Assembly: GCA_025331565.1 (NCBI GenBank)
Contig: JAFREQ010000021.1
Location: forward strand, 1-64,000
Direction of reading: 5' to 3'
Length of the DNA stretch: 64,000 nt
Source of the DNA: Holacanthus passer
Taxonomy: Eukaryota; Chordata; Actinopteri; Pomacanthidae
Positions 38,501-51,106 of this stretch are shown one piece after another; positions within the stretch are counted from its first letter, which is position 1, and each line of letters opens with the position of its first letter. The notes below the pieces were generated by a model that saw nothing but the letters and a program-made list of their open reading frames with translations, had not been told where the DNA came from and made no database searches. The position numbers and the translations under genes were made by a program.

Positions 38501-41500
38501 TCCTCAGAGGTTGAACCGTAATGACCTTGGTGATCCCCGACTTTTCCTCTAGTGTCAGTTGCAGGTTTGTGCTTTTGAGTGAAATATCTCAACAATCATT
38601 GGATGGATCGCCACAAAATCTGTAATAATCACCTTTGACTTTGTTTGTAGCGCCTCCTGCAGGTCAGAATATGATTTATGTCAACATCTAATTCATGGAT
38701 TCTTCTTGTTGACTCTTGTTCCTGCACCTTTGAGCAACTTTTGCAAGAAATGTTTCCGTCCAAAATTGCACGTCAACTTGATAAAATATTGCCATCACAC
38801 ATCACACAAAGTGATTTATACAACTTTTCTGAGCTCAATACAAATTATTAACTAATTATGGTAACTAAAAAGTCTTTTTATAAAGTAACTACAAAGAGCA
38901 GATTTTTGACATTTAATGATGCATTTCAGTCGCTAATGTTGGACATATTGAGTTTGCATTTATTCAAAGTTGAATGAAGTTGTGCATTAATGTCGGCTCC
39001 ATCCATCATAACACACGGGGCAATGTGATTATTTAAGACGACGCCATATGTTGAAGCTTTGCTCTGAGGGACAGGAAACACTGGAGTGGAGCTGAACCAC
39101 TGAGCTAAAACAGAAATCAGCTGCCTGGTGGACTGGAAAATGGTGAGAGGGGCTTTGCATCCCCATGACGGCCTGTGACGCCCCCCCCCCCCTCAGGTCG
39201 ACGCCCCCCCCATCATCATCAATTAGCTCCTTTCTTTCTGTATTTTCATTTCTCTCCGTCTTGTTTTCCAGCGTTTTTGCTTCATCTATTTTCCTCAATA
39301 AGTCGCTGACTCCTCCTTTCTCTCGATTATTCCCTCTCAACTCTTGCTCTCGTTCAATTTCTCACCAGTTCAGCTTATTTTGATTAAACCTCGTGATATG
39401 TTTCCCATTACCGCCACAATAGAGGAGCAGAACTGAGCAATCTCCTGAACCGAGTGTGTGAAGCTTTGGTTTCACAACCGTCTCTCACACACTCGCAGCA
39501 AATTAATACCCTGAAAGACGTCTTTTCACTTCTTTTTTTTTTGCTTTTTATTGCATTTTCACCTTTATAATAGCAGGAAAATGTGACGATTAGATATTAT
39601 TATAATCATAATTAAGATTAAGACAAAGGTTCTTGGTCAGATATAAAATCAGGGGATCAAAGTGTGAATTTTGGTGACAATAGTCGAGTTTCCATCCAAA
39701 TTTATTGCACATTTTAAACAAATTTCCAGAAAATCATCAAGAGAAAATGCAAATGAATGCATATTTCCATCCACTTCTGTTATGCAAATATTAGGATTAA
39801 CAGTTGGTGGAGCTAATTATCCCGTCGCTCCAGCAGTCAGTCCAGGCAGATCATGAATCACGATGGAAATATGGCATCTATCAGTTTCTTCCATGTATTA
39901 GTGTGAGGAAGGTTACATCCTCATCCTCATCGCTTCACACAGATCCGATCTCTTTTCATTTCTTGTATTTCCACTCAGGCTTTTTTATGCACAAATTGAA
40001 AATCTGCATTAAAACATGTTGATGGAAACACACTTATATTGATACTTGCAGGTCATGTGACACAGCACAACGTAAAATCTGTGCTGAACTCTGCTTCTTT
40101 CTGCCTTCAAAGACGCTTCGCAGTGGTTTGTAACAGTTCAATAAAGTTGAATTTTAGGGGAGCTGCGGATTCGGGTAGTAATTATCTGTGGATCACTGCG
40201 AATCCTTTCACATTTGATCCATTGTTGCTGTAAAAATATTGATCATAGCTGCTTTTTAAAATGCTGCGATGACAGAACCTGTAGGCGTCTGGCTCGCTGT
40301 GATACCTATTATCCAGACAGACTGGATCATGATATTGTTTTGGTTTTTCTTTGTCATATTTCATCTCACAAATATGTTGTAGGCTTTGATTAATTCAGTG
40401 CACAGCGAAGAGCACAGGCAGGTGAAGAGGAGATCAGTTTGTCTATTGAGACGTTTGGAGCAACTTGTTTTGTCTGTGCTGTTTCTTTTTGCTTTGAGAG
40501 ATCGGTCGATTCAATGTTCTTAAAATATGAATATATGAAAATGCCAATATGTCTAAACTGAGCTGATTCGTGTCACTGCATCCCACCAGCAGCAGGATGG
40601 AGGCTGGACACGTTGTACACACAGCACAGCAGCACATGTCCGTTCAACGACTGAGGCTTGTTTGTCTCAATCAGCGTGTTCTCGTTCCAGGATTCATAAT
40701 GAGGCAATAAACTATCATAATGTTCTCCAGAGCATATTTTCCTCCCTCAGTTACCCAGATGATCAGTCAACAGAGACGTGACAGGCAAACAGTCGACAGG
40801 TCCGACATTAAAACACAAATCATTCTCAGTCATACACATAATAACATTTTGATTTCTAATAACATTGTATGAACCAAGTTAATTGACAGCAAAAAGAAGT
40901 CACACAAACAGGCAGTGGTGGAGTGTAACTACTCTAAGTACATTTACTCAAGTACTTCACTAAAGCACACTTTTGAGGTACATGTACTCTACATGAGTAT
41001 TTCTGTTTTTATTGCGTCTTTATATTTCTACCTCACAACATCTCAGAGACAAATATTGTACTTTTTACTCCACTAAATTTGCAGCTTTAGTTACTAGTTA
41101 CTTTTCAGGTTACAATTTCTTTTTCTTACTTAAGTAAAGGATCTGGATACTTTTGTTTTACTCGTTACTCGTGAGCCAAACTTATTTGGAAGAGAAAGCG
41201 AGGACAAACTGTAAGATTATTACTCAAATAGTCTGTTGTATGTTTACAGATAAAAGATAGTTTTCCAGTTAAAATAGTTTTTTTCCTGTATGTTCACTCA
41301 CCACTTCCAGATAAAGTGGTTTAGATAATCTGACTAAACTGTTGCTGTGATTACATCTTGTTGGATCATCTGTCTGTTCCTGTTTCGTGCCCTGTTGGAC
41401 TTGGTCATAGTTGTGTTGCCACATTTCCAGATCTGAGCAGTTACTTCAGTGAGTTCAATGTTGTCAGTACATTTATTTATTTACCCAACAATCCTCTCAT

Positions 41501-44500
41501 CAAACCATTAAAAAGCAAATAAGTGATTTTCCCAAAAATGTCAAACTAATCCTACAAGGAATTGGTTCCAAAATTGTAAATACACATCAGGAAAAGAGTC
41601 TCTTCAAAATTGAGATGCAGAGAACCAAAGACATGTTTGTCCACTTTCATAATTAATGTACTTGTTTATTTATTTAAGACTTGTACATGATGCCGTATGT
41701 TTTTGCAGCTCTGCAGTATTTGGACCGAACGTGTCCATAACAACAGCGTTTGGGCTTTAACCACATTAAAGACTCGTGGTCCCAGCGCCACAGTAAGCTT
41801 TTAAGCCTTCGTAACCACTTCATGTTCCTTCACCCTTCTATAGCAGCTCGCATGGAAAACATAGCTGCTGTGTAGCAGCTCCCTGCAGGATTGGAAGCTC
41901 TGGCTGCCGGCCCGAGCGCTTCGGAGGAAACTTTCCTCCTTTATTGAGGCTGGGAGATACAGAGGTTTGCACTCTCTCTCTCCTCGCCGCTGCTCAGGGC
42001 TTAAAGCTTGAAGTGGGAGCTAATGATGCTCTGAAGTAGGTTACCAGCCCGCATTAGAGCAGGAGAACAAATTCTGCTGAAATGAAAACGTTGCTCGGCT
42101 CAATCAGAAGCCGAACCGCGCTCTTCAAACGGTAATTAGGTGCACTGATGTTATCGATTGCGTGGCGGCATCGACGGCGAGGGAAAAGATGAATGACTTA
42201 TTTGTTTTTGTAAATGAGGGAGAAGAAATCGTTCTCGCAGCCATGGATGTGTCTGAAATGTGCACGGCGGCTTCGGTGGCAGAGCTCGACGGCCTCGCCA
42301 GGCTGGGCAAAGACAAACAGGTCAAGTCTGAGGAGGGAGAGACTCCAAAGACAGATGCTACGATTCATCATCGTCACTGATTCAGACAGAAAATATCGCT
42401 GTTAAAACATGATGTTTCTCGTGTCACTTTAGGGTCTTAACAAATGATTTTAGCATTTTACACTAAAGCTCTTCCTCTTACGGCATACTGTCCTGCATTA
42501 AAACATTAAACTCCATGAAAAAATGAAACTTAATCCAAGGTCACATCTACCTTTATTTTAGGTTTAGATGCCAAAAACAACAATGAATTAGTCCAACAAA
42601 CTGTCTCTGTATCCAAATTCTAGTAATCATAATAATAATTTTTCTCATGTTCAAAAACGATTAAAAACACTTTTTTTTACTCACTCCCACATACACCATC
42701 CTGCTGTCTACTCACTCCAGCACCAAATATGTATTAATCCTCCACTGAAAATAGTCCCAATCAGATGCACTATTTTCTCCTCTGAGGGTACCGTTTGGTA
42801 AAAGCTACACTGACCAGCAAAGTATATAGTTGTGATGTGTTATTGAAGATGTTCGGTAGGAAATGGACTTTGGGCTGAAAACCACAGACACATTGTGGAA
42901 GTTTGAAATCCTTTAGAGATGAATTGCTGCACTTGGTTTTGGTCTTTTCATTGAATTTGTTTTTAACTTGTAAAAGTCAAAATTCAAAATCTGCTGTCCT
43001 CGTGTAAATTCTCAACATGGTGGGAGCCTCATAAAATTAGACGTGTAGTTTGAGACCGATGCATTAAATCCTCAGCACCGAGGTGTTTTTGCATTTCGCT
43101 GCTGAGATCAACTGTAAGTAACAGTGCAGCTGTCTTTTTCTAGTCAGCAAACAAAAGTCTAAAGCTGCAGCAGAAAAAGAAGAATGAAGTCTGCATATGT
43201 GCTCTTGATATTTCATCTTACTGGTGTTTGTCAAGTTAGAAATCTCCCCTAATAACTCCAGAAAAATAGAGATAAAATCATCTAGAATAATAAGATTTCT
43301 ATATTGAAATATAAACTCGATGCCTCGTAGACGGAGCAAACAAAACAGACACCGACTGAGACACAAATTTCACACATCTTTACTCTAAAAAATGTTTTAA
43401 AACGTAGTGCTGTTGGAGGTCAAAGGTCAGAGGGAGACGTAGTGAAAGAGAAAGACGGCGTGTGAAGAAGAGACAGCTGCACAGGTCAGCAGAGACGCGA
43501 GGTTGTGGACGCGTCCCCGTCTCCCCGAGCTGTCTGGACGCTGCGCGAGGGACGGACGAGAGATTTAGACAGGATGTGAAATATTGAGTGGGATGAACGA
43601 GGGAGGGGGCGAGTGACAGCAGACGGGAAAACTGATAGAAGGCATAAGGTAACAAAAACGACAGATTTATTTTGCTTCTTACCGTCGTTTTGCTTTGCTT
43701 TCATCGAGCAGGTGTTCGGCTGCTTCATTTCAATAAATTGAGGTTAAGTGTTTTTGCTCAGAGGCACTTTCTCGGGATTCAAGCTTCAAACCAACAAGCT
43801 GCTGCCACCCACAGAGAAAAGACGGGAGGGTAATTATCAGAGGACGACAAAGACAAACAGACAAAGAGACAGAAACCAGAGCTTTCACCTCCTCCTGCTC
43901 GAACAGGCCGTCGTCTTCATCCAGGCTGTTTCAGTTTCGCAGTCAAAGGTCAGATTCACTCCCCCTCCACTCGCTCTTTCCTCCTGATGGAGTCACGGAC
44001 GCCGGGCTGGGGGGGAGGACATGTCAGCTCGCCCACATGTCCACCCGGATGGTGCATGTCCAAAGACAGACACTTGTCATGAGGGGTTTTATTTTTCACA
44101 GTCACAGCTCCCATTAAACTTTTATTGTGGCATTTTAAATTTAGCAAAGAGCATAAGATTGAGGACAGGAGGAGGACGAGGTTGACAATTGGACACAGAC
44201 AAATACTCAGGTACAGTTACACAAAGGTTTAGGTTTATTAAGTATTTGAAACGATCCCATTTCATCCATTTTTTTCCCAATGGTGGAATGTAACTAAGTA
44301 CATTTACTCAAGTACTGTGCTTGAGCTTTATACTTCTATTTTACAACATCTCAGAGAAAACTTCACTACATTTGTCTGATGGCTTTAGTTAATTTTTCAT
44401 ATCCACATATCTCCAAATGTGATGACTTTGAATGTGAATCTTTCTGATAATCTGAAGGTCAGTTGCCTGAACCCATCGTCACTCTGCAGTTCACATCAGC

Positions 44501-47500
44501 TCTGTGGAGCATTTTAGCATCTTTCAGCTTTGTGTTTTGGTTTTGCCTTTCATTTACTCACGAACATCATTAACTGACCTGTGATGAACTATTCACTATT
44601 TGGGGAAACGTTATAAACTGGATTTCTTTATTATTTAATGTGCAACAACCAGAACGGCTGCTACCTTCTTTATGCTCAGCTCGGCCGACCACTCTCTCTC
44701 TCTCCAGCTCTGTACTTGACACACAGACCTGCCTTGAAAATGTCGAACTATTCCTTTAACCCAGTAGCAGTGGTGCTGAACACACACACACACGGTCACA
44801 CACACCTTTTCACACACTGTCCCTGCGCTGATGCTTCTTTGCATGCTTCCTTCTCCTCTCACCTTACCAGCCGCTCCCTCAAGACCACCTCTGAATACTA
44901 ATCGACGTTGCGAGTGTATTTTTAAAAGAAGTGTGCATGTTGTGTGTAACCTCGCCTGCGTGTGTGTGTGTGTGCATGGAAGAGACAGTTGGGAGACTGT
45001 GATTTGCTGGCGATGACTGAGAGAAGGAGGAGGGAGGGAGGGAGGGAGGTACGCATTGACGAGGCGAAGGGAGAGGGAGGCAGAGAGACGGAGAGCTCCG
45101 TCCCCGTCGGCTTCTTTTTCACTCTGCGATCCAGGCGGCCGGCTCTCCTTCCCTCTCCTCCTCCTCCTCCTCCTCCTCCGCATCAGGAGCAGCTGGGAGA
45201 ACGGGAAGAGAAAAGACTGCAACACATTTTTAAACCCGAATCCACAAAACGAAGACGAGGAAGGCATGAGAGACATCGGCGGAAGGAGAGAGGCGTTTTT
45301 TCCCTCAAACACCCACCGGATGTGCGATGGGGAGAAGAGAGTCTGAGAGAAAACCCTGACTGAGAGAAGTGGATGACAGATGGGGGTGAAGGAGTAAACA
45401 GTGACGGACCTCAACACATGGACGGAGAGCAGAGGGAGAAGTGACAGAGTCGATGTGACTGTACAACTGATGGTGTCCATTTTACTGTGGGAGCAACAGG
45501 AACCTTCTTTGTGCTTCATCTGCCTCGTACTATTCTCTCTTCAATATATCTTGTTTGTGTCTTGGGGCTTTGTGACGAGATCGAGGGCGCTCTTTGGAAT
45601 CCCTGCTCTGAAGTCCGAGGGCGGCCGTCCGTCCTGCCTCCCACCTCCCCCCCCACATCTCCCTCCATTGTGTGTTTGTGTTCATATGAGCATAAAGAGC
45701 TTGTTGTACGTGTTTCTTTACCTCCTCATCTCCGCATTTTGCACCCATCTGTTTCATGCTGGCTGTCCGTTCACACCTCTGCCAGTGTTTCATACCATCT
45801 GTGAGAGTGTCAGCGTGGGTCTGTGTGTGTGTGTGAGTGTGTACCTGTGAGTGCATGTTACAGGATTCATCTCTGTAGTGTGTTTTCACTGAAGGGAGGC
45901 AGCTGGACAGGTGTCACCTCTTGGTAACTTGGCTCGTAGTCACCTGGAGAAATTACACCTGCAGTTTATTTCCTGTTTGAACTTCGTAGACGAGGCTGAG
46001 CGCTCGCATCGGAAGACGAGTGCTGGATTTATTGGGACTGATTCTCACCTGCAGCTGAAGAAAGTCTCGCCTTCTCGTGGCAGCAAAGGAGTCGTGTCTG
46101 TTCATATATTATACATTTCTGTCTCATCAATAATTCAGCGTCAGGTGGGGATCCCGGTGTTGCCTGGTGGGCGTTGATCAAGACGCTCAGGGACGAGACG
46201 GTTGGGGTTTGATGCCTGCTGATAGCTCGGTCCGCCGGCTCGACGGCAGCCTGATGATGTGTTGCCTCCCTCTGCGGTCTCCGCTGATCACCGGCTGCTT
46301 TCTGTAACAGCTGAATTCACTCCCAGCTGACTGTTGGCACATCAGCATCATTTCACTCTTTGGATCAACTTTTTTTCAGTGCGATCTCTGCAGGACTTAA
46401 AGACTGAATCGTCCGGGCCGCTTTTGAACGTCCACTGTTTTTGTGTGATCCATGCACCATCGTCTGCGACCATGATCGGTGTTAACAGCCTGCACTCGGC
46501 GGGGCGCCTACGCTCACGCTCACTTTGCACCGTGCGCTATGGAAGGGACTTCCGGATGATGGACCCGTTCCGATATCCCAGAACCCCTCGCTCACGTTCG
46601 CTCAAGCCCCTGGTGTTTCCGGACCTGCTGGGGAAAGCTCAGGATGGACAGAACCACCCGCAGGCCAGAAAGAGGAGGAAGGTACTGACAACTGTGAGCT
46701 GGTTCCTGTTACTTTTACACGTCATTGAGACACGACATTCATCATCAGTGAAGTTGCTGCCGCTTGTCAGTTGATCTTCAGTACTAATGTTCAGAGATGA
46801 ATCATTTTTTACCACGTTATTTCATCCCAGTATGACACATAGCACATGACCCCACGTAACATTGAAGGATTGTCATTCAGAGCCAGTTGGTCCAATCTGT
46901 CAGATGCTCTGTTGGTTTTTCACTGTGGATGTTTTGTCTGTTAGATTCTAATCTTCCACACACAACAAACCATTATTGCATGACAAATCAGCATCTAAGC
47001 TTCACGTGTGTGAGCGCAGAGCGTTTGATGAAGGACATTGGTTGACTGTCAGTTACACCACAGCTCACATTGTGTAAAGCCACCACTCAAAGCTAATGGC
47101 TCTCATTTGCTGGCACTTGGTGACGTTGATGAAGCAAGTAGGTGAAGGTGACGAACGTCCATCCTCGTCTCAATGAGCCTCCAGACTGAATGAGTCCCAC
47201 TGATTTGTACTCCACCTCCATTCACCTTCGTCATTTATTTACCTTCCTCTTTAGTCTTTAAATCCACTCTGTTGATAACGTGGGTTCCCGTAAGATTTAC
47301 AGTAAGGGGTGATTTATTTTTTTTGGACAAGTGAAAAACAAATTAACTGATAGGCCAAATATATGAATACTTACAATTCTACACAAGAAAAACTCGATGA
47401 AAGATGTTGATAATGTGCACCATCGTTAAAACATCATTAGTGATTAGAGTTGAATCAATCAATAGAAAAACAAGGATTTATTCTGATTAAAAGACATTTT

Positions 47501-50500
47501 TAAGCACAAATGTTCAACATTCATTCCAAAATGTGCTGCTTTTCTTTTGTCTTATACGACAGTGAACTGAACATCTTCTGGGTTTGATTCTGTTGGTCGG
47601 ACAAAACAAGCAGTTAGAGAAAATATTCAGTTTTATTCCCCGATCTTCTTCTCCTTGTGTACATAATGAACTTCTGTCGACAGAATACGTTGGATCAGAT
47701 CAGTAAACTTTTAGAGCTGACAAATTCACTGTTAATATTTGATGTCGAGCAGATTTATGCTGCAGAAGCAGAAGTCTTCCACTTTGAAACGGACTGTTGC
47801 TTCTCAGCTGTATTTCTGTCTGTGATTATTAAAATGCATGAGCACGTTTGGTTTGAAACACAGTTTGAATGCTGACATTTTACAGTGGAGCTTTTGGAAA
47901 CCAGAACTAAATCTGTAATGGTCCAGGCTGGATGGTCATTAATATTCATGGCTCTCTGGAAGTATTTCTGATTAGGTGCAGTGTCAAAGAAAACTCTGGA
48001 AATGAACCTGATTAGTCACACAGAATCAAAGCCCATTAAAAATTTGCATTCGGCTAAAAGTCACAATGCAACAAAATGATATTCATAACAGGTTGGACGT
48101 CTGAAACAGAATTCAAGTGGAGACCATTAGCAGCAGTTCTTCATCAAAGGAACGTAATGGAACATGATTGATTTTAGCTGAGTATGAGGTTTCTTCCCCC
48201 ACATGGCCATTATGAGAGAACGTATGTACGGTCTACAAGGAATTCAGAGGTGACCGAGTTGGTGATGAACTGCCCCTAAGTGTCCTCTCCATCACCTCTG
48301 CCGTCACAGCTGTCCATCATCAGCATCCTCCGCCTCGATAAGTGTCCGAAACGCGACGGTCCGACGGCTTCGTGCTGTCGTCTCCGCTCCTCCTGACGCA
48401 CACCGGCTGTGAAACCGAGTCGCTGCATCACAGTCAAGTGTCACCGGGGGCCGTTTAAACGAGAAGCGTGTGCAGGTCTTTACTGTCACTGCACATTTTG
48501 GAAGTTGTGTCTCTAATTGTGCTTTCAGAGGCGAGAAGCAGCGCTGACCAGCTCCCTCATTAAACTCTGCTTCATTCTCCCTGCTGGCTTGTTCTGCAGC
48601 TTTTCTGTTGATTGTGATGATAATGGAAGTAAAAGAGGAAACAATGACCCAAAAAAGAAATGATAAAAGCTGCTATGAAGAAGTCGAACATAAACATAAC
48701 CCAGATAGAGCTTGTAGAAATAAACATACATGCAGATACATCAAATACTTTCTCAGCCACATCTGGAGCAAACACGGAGGAGATGCCCCAAACTGCGTTT
48801 TTAAAATATCCATGTGGACAAGTTTATAATACAGGATCTTGTATTAGATCATAGTTATCATCACTGATCAAAACTGCTTTGTGGAAGTTTGGATTTTTAT
48901 TTGGTTTCATCTTGATCCTTCAGGTGAAAACTGACTTTCCTGTCTGATGATTTTAGCCATAAACAGTTTCTTAATTGATTTTACAGGAAACATTGTTGGT
49001 GGTGGAAAGTTAGAGGTGCTTGTATTTAACTTAAGGTTACGTCTTCAAATAGTTGTGTCTGTCCAACAAACCCAAAGCTATTACATTTTTTGCTATTTAC
49101 AAGAAAATAAAACTGAGAAACTGCAGCGAATGTTTGTTGTAAAGTCAATTACTCAGCTCATTGATTCAGCGCTGCAGCAGTTGGACAGATGTTTGACTCA
49201 GCTGTGTCTTTGTCGTGTTTTAGTTTTTGTCGTTTCTTCTGTTCATGTTCCAAAGCTGTAACTTAATTTTGCTTCACGCCGGTCGATGCGCTTGCGTCAA
49301 AAGTCTAAATTATTTATCGGGCGATTGATTCGCTGGTCTGTCCATCGATGGGCCGGGCGCTCGGAGGATAATGGCTTTGTAACTGATGTCGCGGAGGTTG
49401 ACTGATTGGATGATTGATGGATTGTTTGGCGAAGAGAATGAGTTAAGCTCGGGCAAAGGGCGGTTTGAGCGGCGTGAGAAGGGATGGCATTTCTCCTGAG
49501 TACGATTTATTGAATGAAGCCAGCTTGCTTACTGTGCAGCTTTGTCATATTTGTCTGAAAATGTGATTTTCTTGTTTCCCCCTGCAGGCGCTCTACAACT
49601 CAATCAAGAACCAGAAGCTGCAGTGGACACTGTGAGTCTTTATTGACTTTATGTTGATTTTATTGCATTTCTTTTCATTTTCTCCTCCTGGGTGACTCTT
49701 TCTGTCGTTTTCTGTGTCTCTGATTAAGTCACATTTAACCACACACTCCCCACACTCACACTCCCCCACACACATTGTCCTGAAGGGCAGGAAACAATAA
49801 GAGATATTGATTAACTTGTTAGCATCCTCATTAATGACGTGAGTGTTGTCTGGCATGTGAAGGAAACATTAGTGTGTCAAGGGTTGCTATTCTGGATCGC
49901 AGCTCCAGAGCGCCTCAGAGATGCCAATTAAGTCACTAGCTTTCCAAGCTTTGTCGCCATGGTTACGGCACCATGGATACGACTCCATAGCTACCGCATC
50001 GCTCTTTTCTCCCATCACACACACACACACTCACACACACACACACGAACAGATGGATATACTGTACATACAAATGTACATAGGAAACACATTTGTATTT
50101 ATGCATACATGTATGTGTGACCACGCAAAGCAAGAAAGAAGAGAAAGAGACAATGACTGAGAGAGAGAGAGAGAGAGAAAGAGACAACTCCATTTAAATG
50201 GCTCTTTACCTGCATCCTGTACAAAGGTGTGACCACAGCCTCCCACTACCTCTCCAAAAATAGCTGCAGCAGCGCTCCCGAAGCAGCCGAATAAAAGTGG
50301 TCAGAGGAGCAGATCGAGGAGGAGATCCACAGAGAGGCAGGCAATCCAGTTCAAACATCTCCGCTGACATATAGACGGCTATTTAAACACTGCCACCGCG
50401 GCATGAGAGGCCACGCGGGGAGAGAGGAGCTGTCGTTTTTAGACACGTCAACACAAGCAAAGAGAGAATCCACCTGCAAACAAATGAAGAGATTCAGTCT

Positions 50501-51071
50501 GGTTTTTGACAGTTGTTCATTTTTAATATTTCAGTCGACCGAGATCGTTGAAACGGAGTAAATTCTGTTCTGCTTTGAAAAAACCCCATTTGGAAGCAGA
50601 GCGCAGTGTCACTTTTTGCCACCACTTTCACACCCTACTTGCTTAGTTGATGCATATTTCATCGCACAGAGGACATTTCTTCACTTGCACACTCATTGAC
50701 TGAGATCACAACACAGGGACTAACACCCTGTGACAGAGACGCTGCAGCTCTCCATCGATTCTCAGGCTGGAAACGCTGCTCTGTTTGTCCTCGTGCATCT
50801 TCTTTACCATCGGTTTGTGCGTTTGCAACTTGTAATTTCAGCATGATAAAGTGTGTGTTTTATTCCGTTCTATATATAAATCAGTCTTGTATTGATTCAC
50901 TAATTCACTCTGAGATTGAGGCTTAAAAAAACAACCCTCCAGCAACACAGAGCCGAATCGACGCCTGTGATAGAGGTGTGATTTTCAGACACTAAAACAA
51001 ACCGCTCGCTGTGATTATATGAATACAAATTGTACATGTGAAATCTGGCATGTAGGCCTACATCTCATTGC

Positions 51072-51106
<35 letters not shown>

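Larger units (their letters stand above)
35527..49587 (+). other. psd intron 9 (about 14 kb)
   Basis: The largest intron of the coding part. It contains a GC-rich segment (35640-36240), a pyrimidine-rich block (36340-36660), a SINE (37551), repeat copies (38440, 40913, 44278, 44600, 47435) and a C run (39181). The CpG-rich segment 44.96-45.4 kb and the candidate alternative first exon 46380-46681 also lie here. A fish repeat-like start, taaaggagaactccatcaat, lies at 37265. The open frame 42162-42380 is unrecognised and not called. Confidence 0.75.

Noticed and set aside
42162..42380. 72-codon frame beginning MAASTAREKMND in intron 9
   Set aside because: It looks protein-like in composition but has no known motif, no clear splice partners, and no link to psd phases.
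44635..45519. 294-codon minus-strand open frame
   Set aside because: Composition-driven (opposite GGAGG and TCC runs), spans microsatellites, and shows no recognisable motif.
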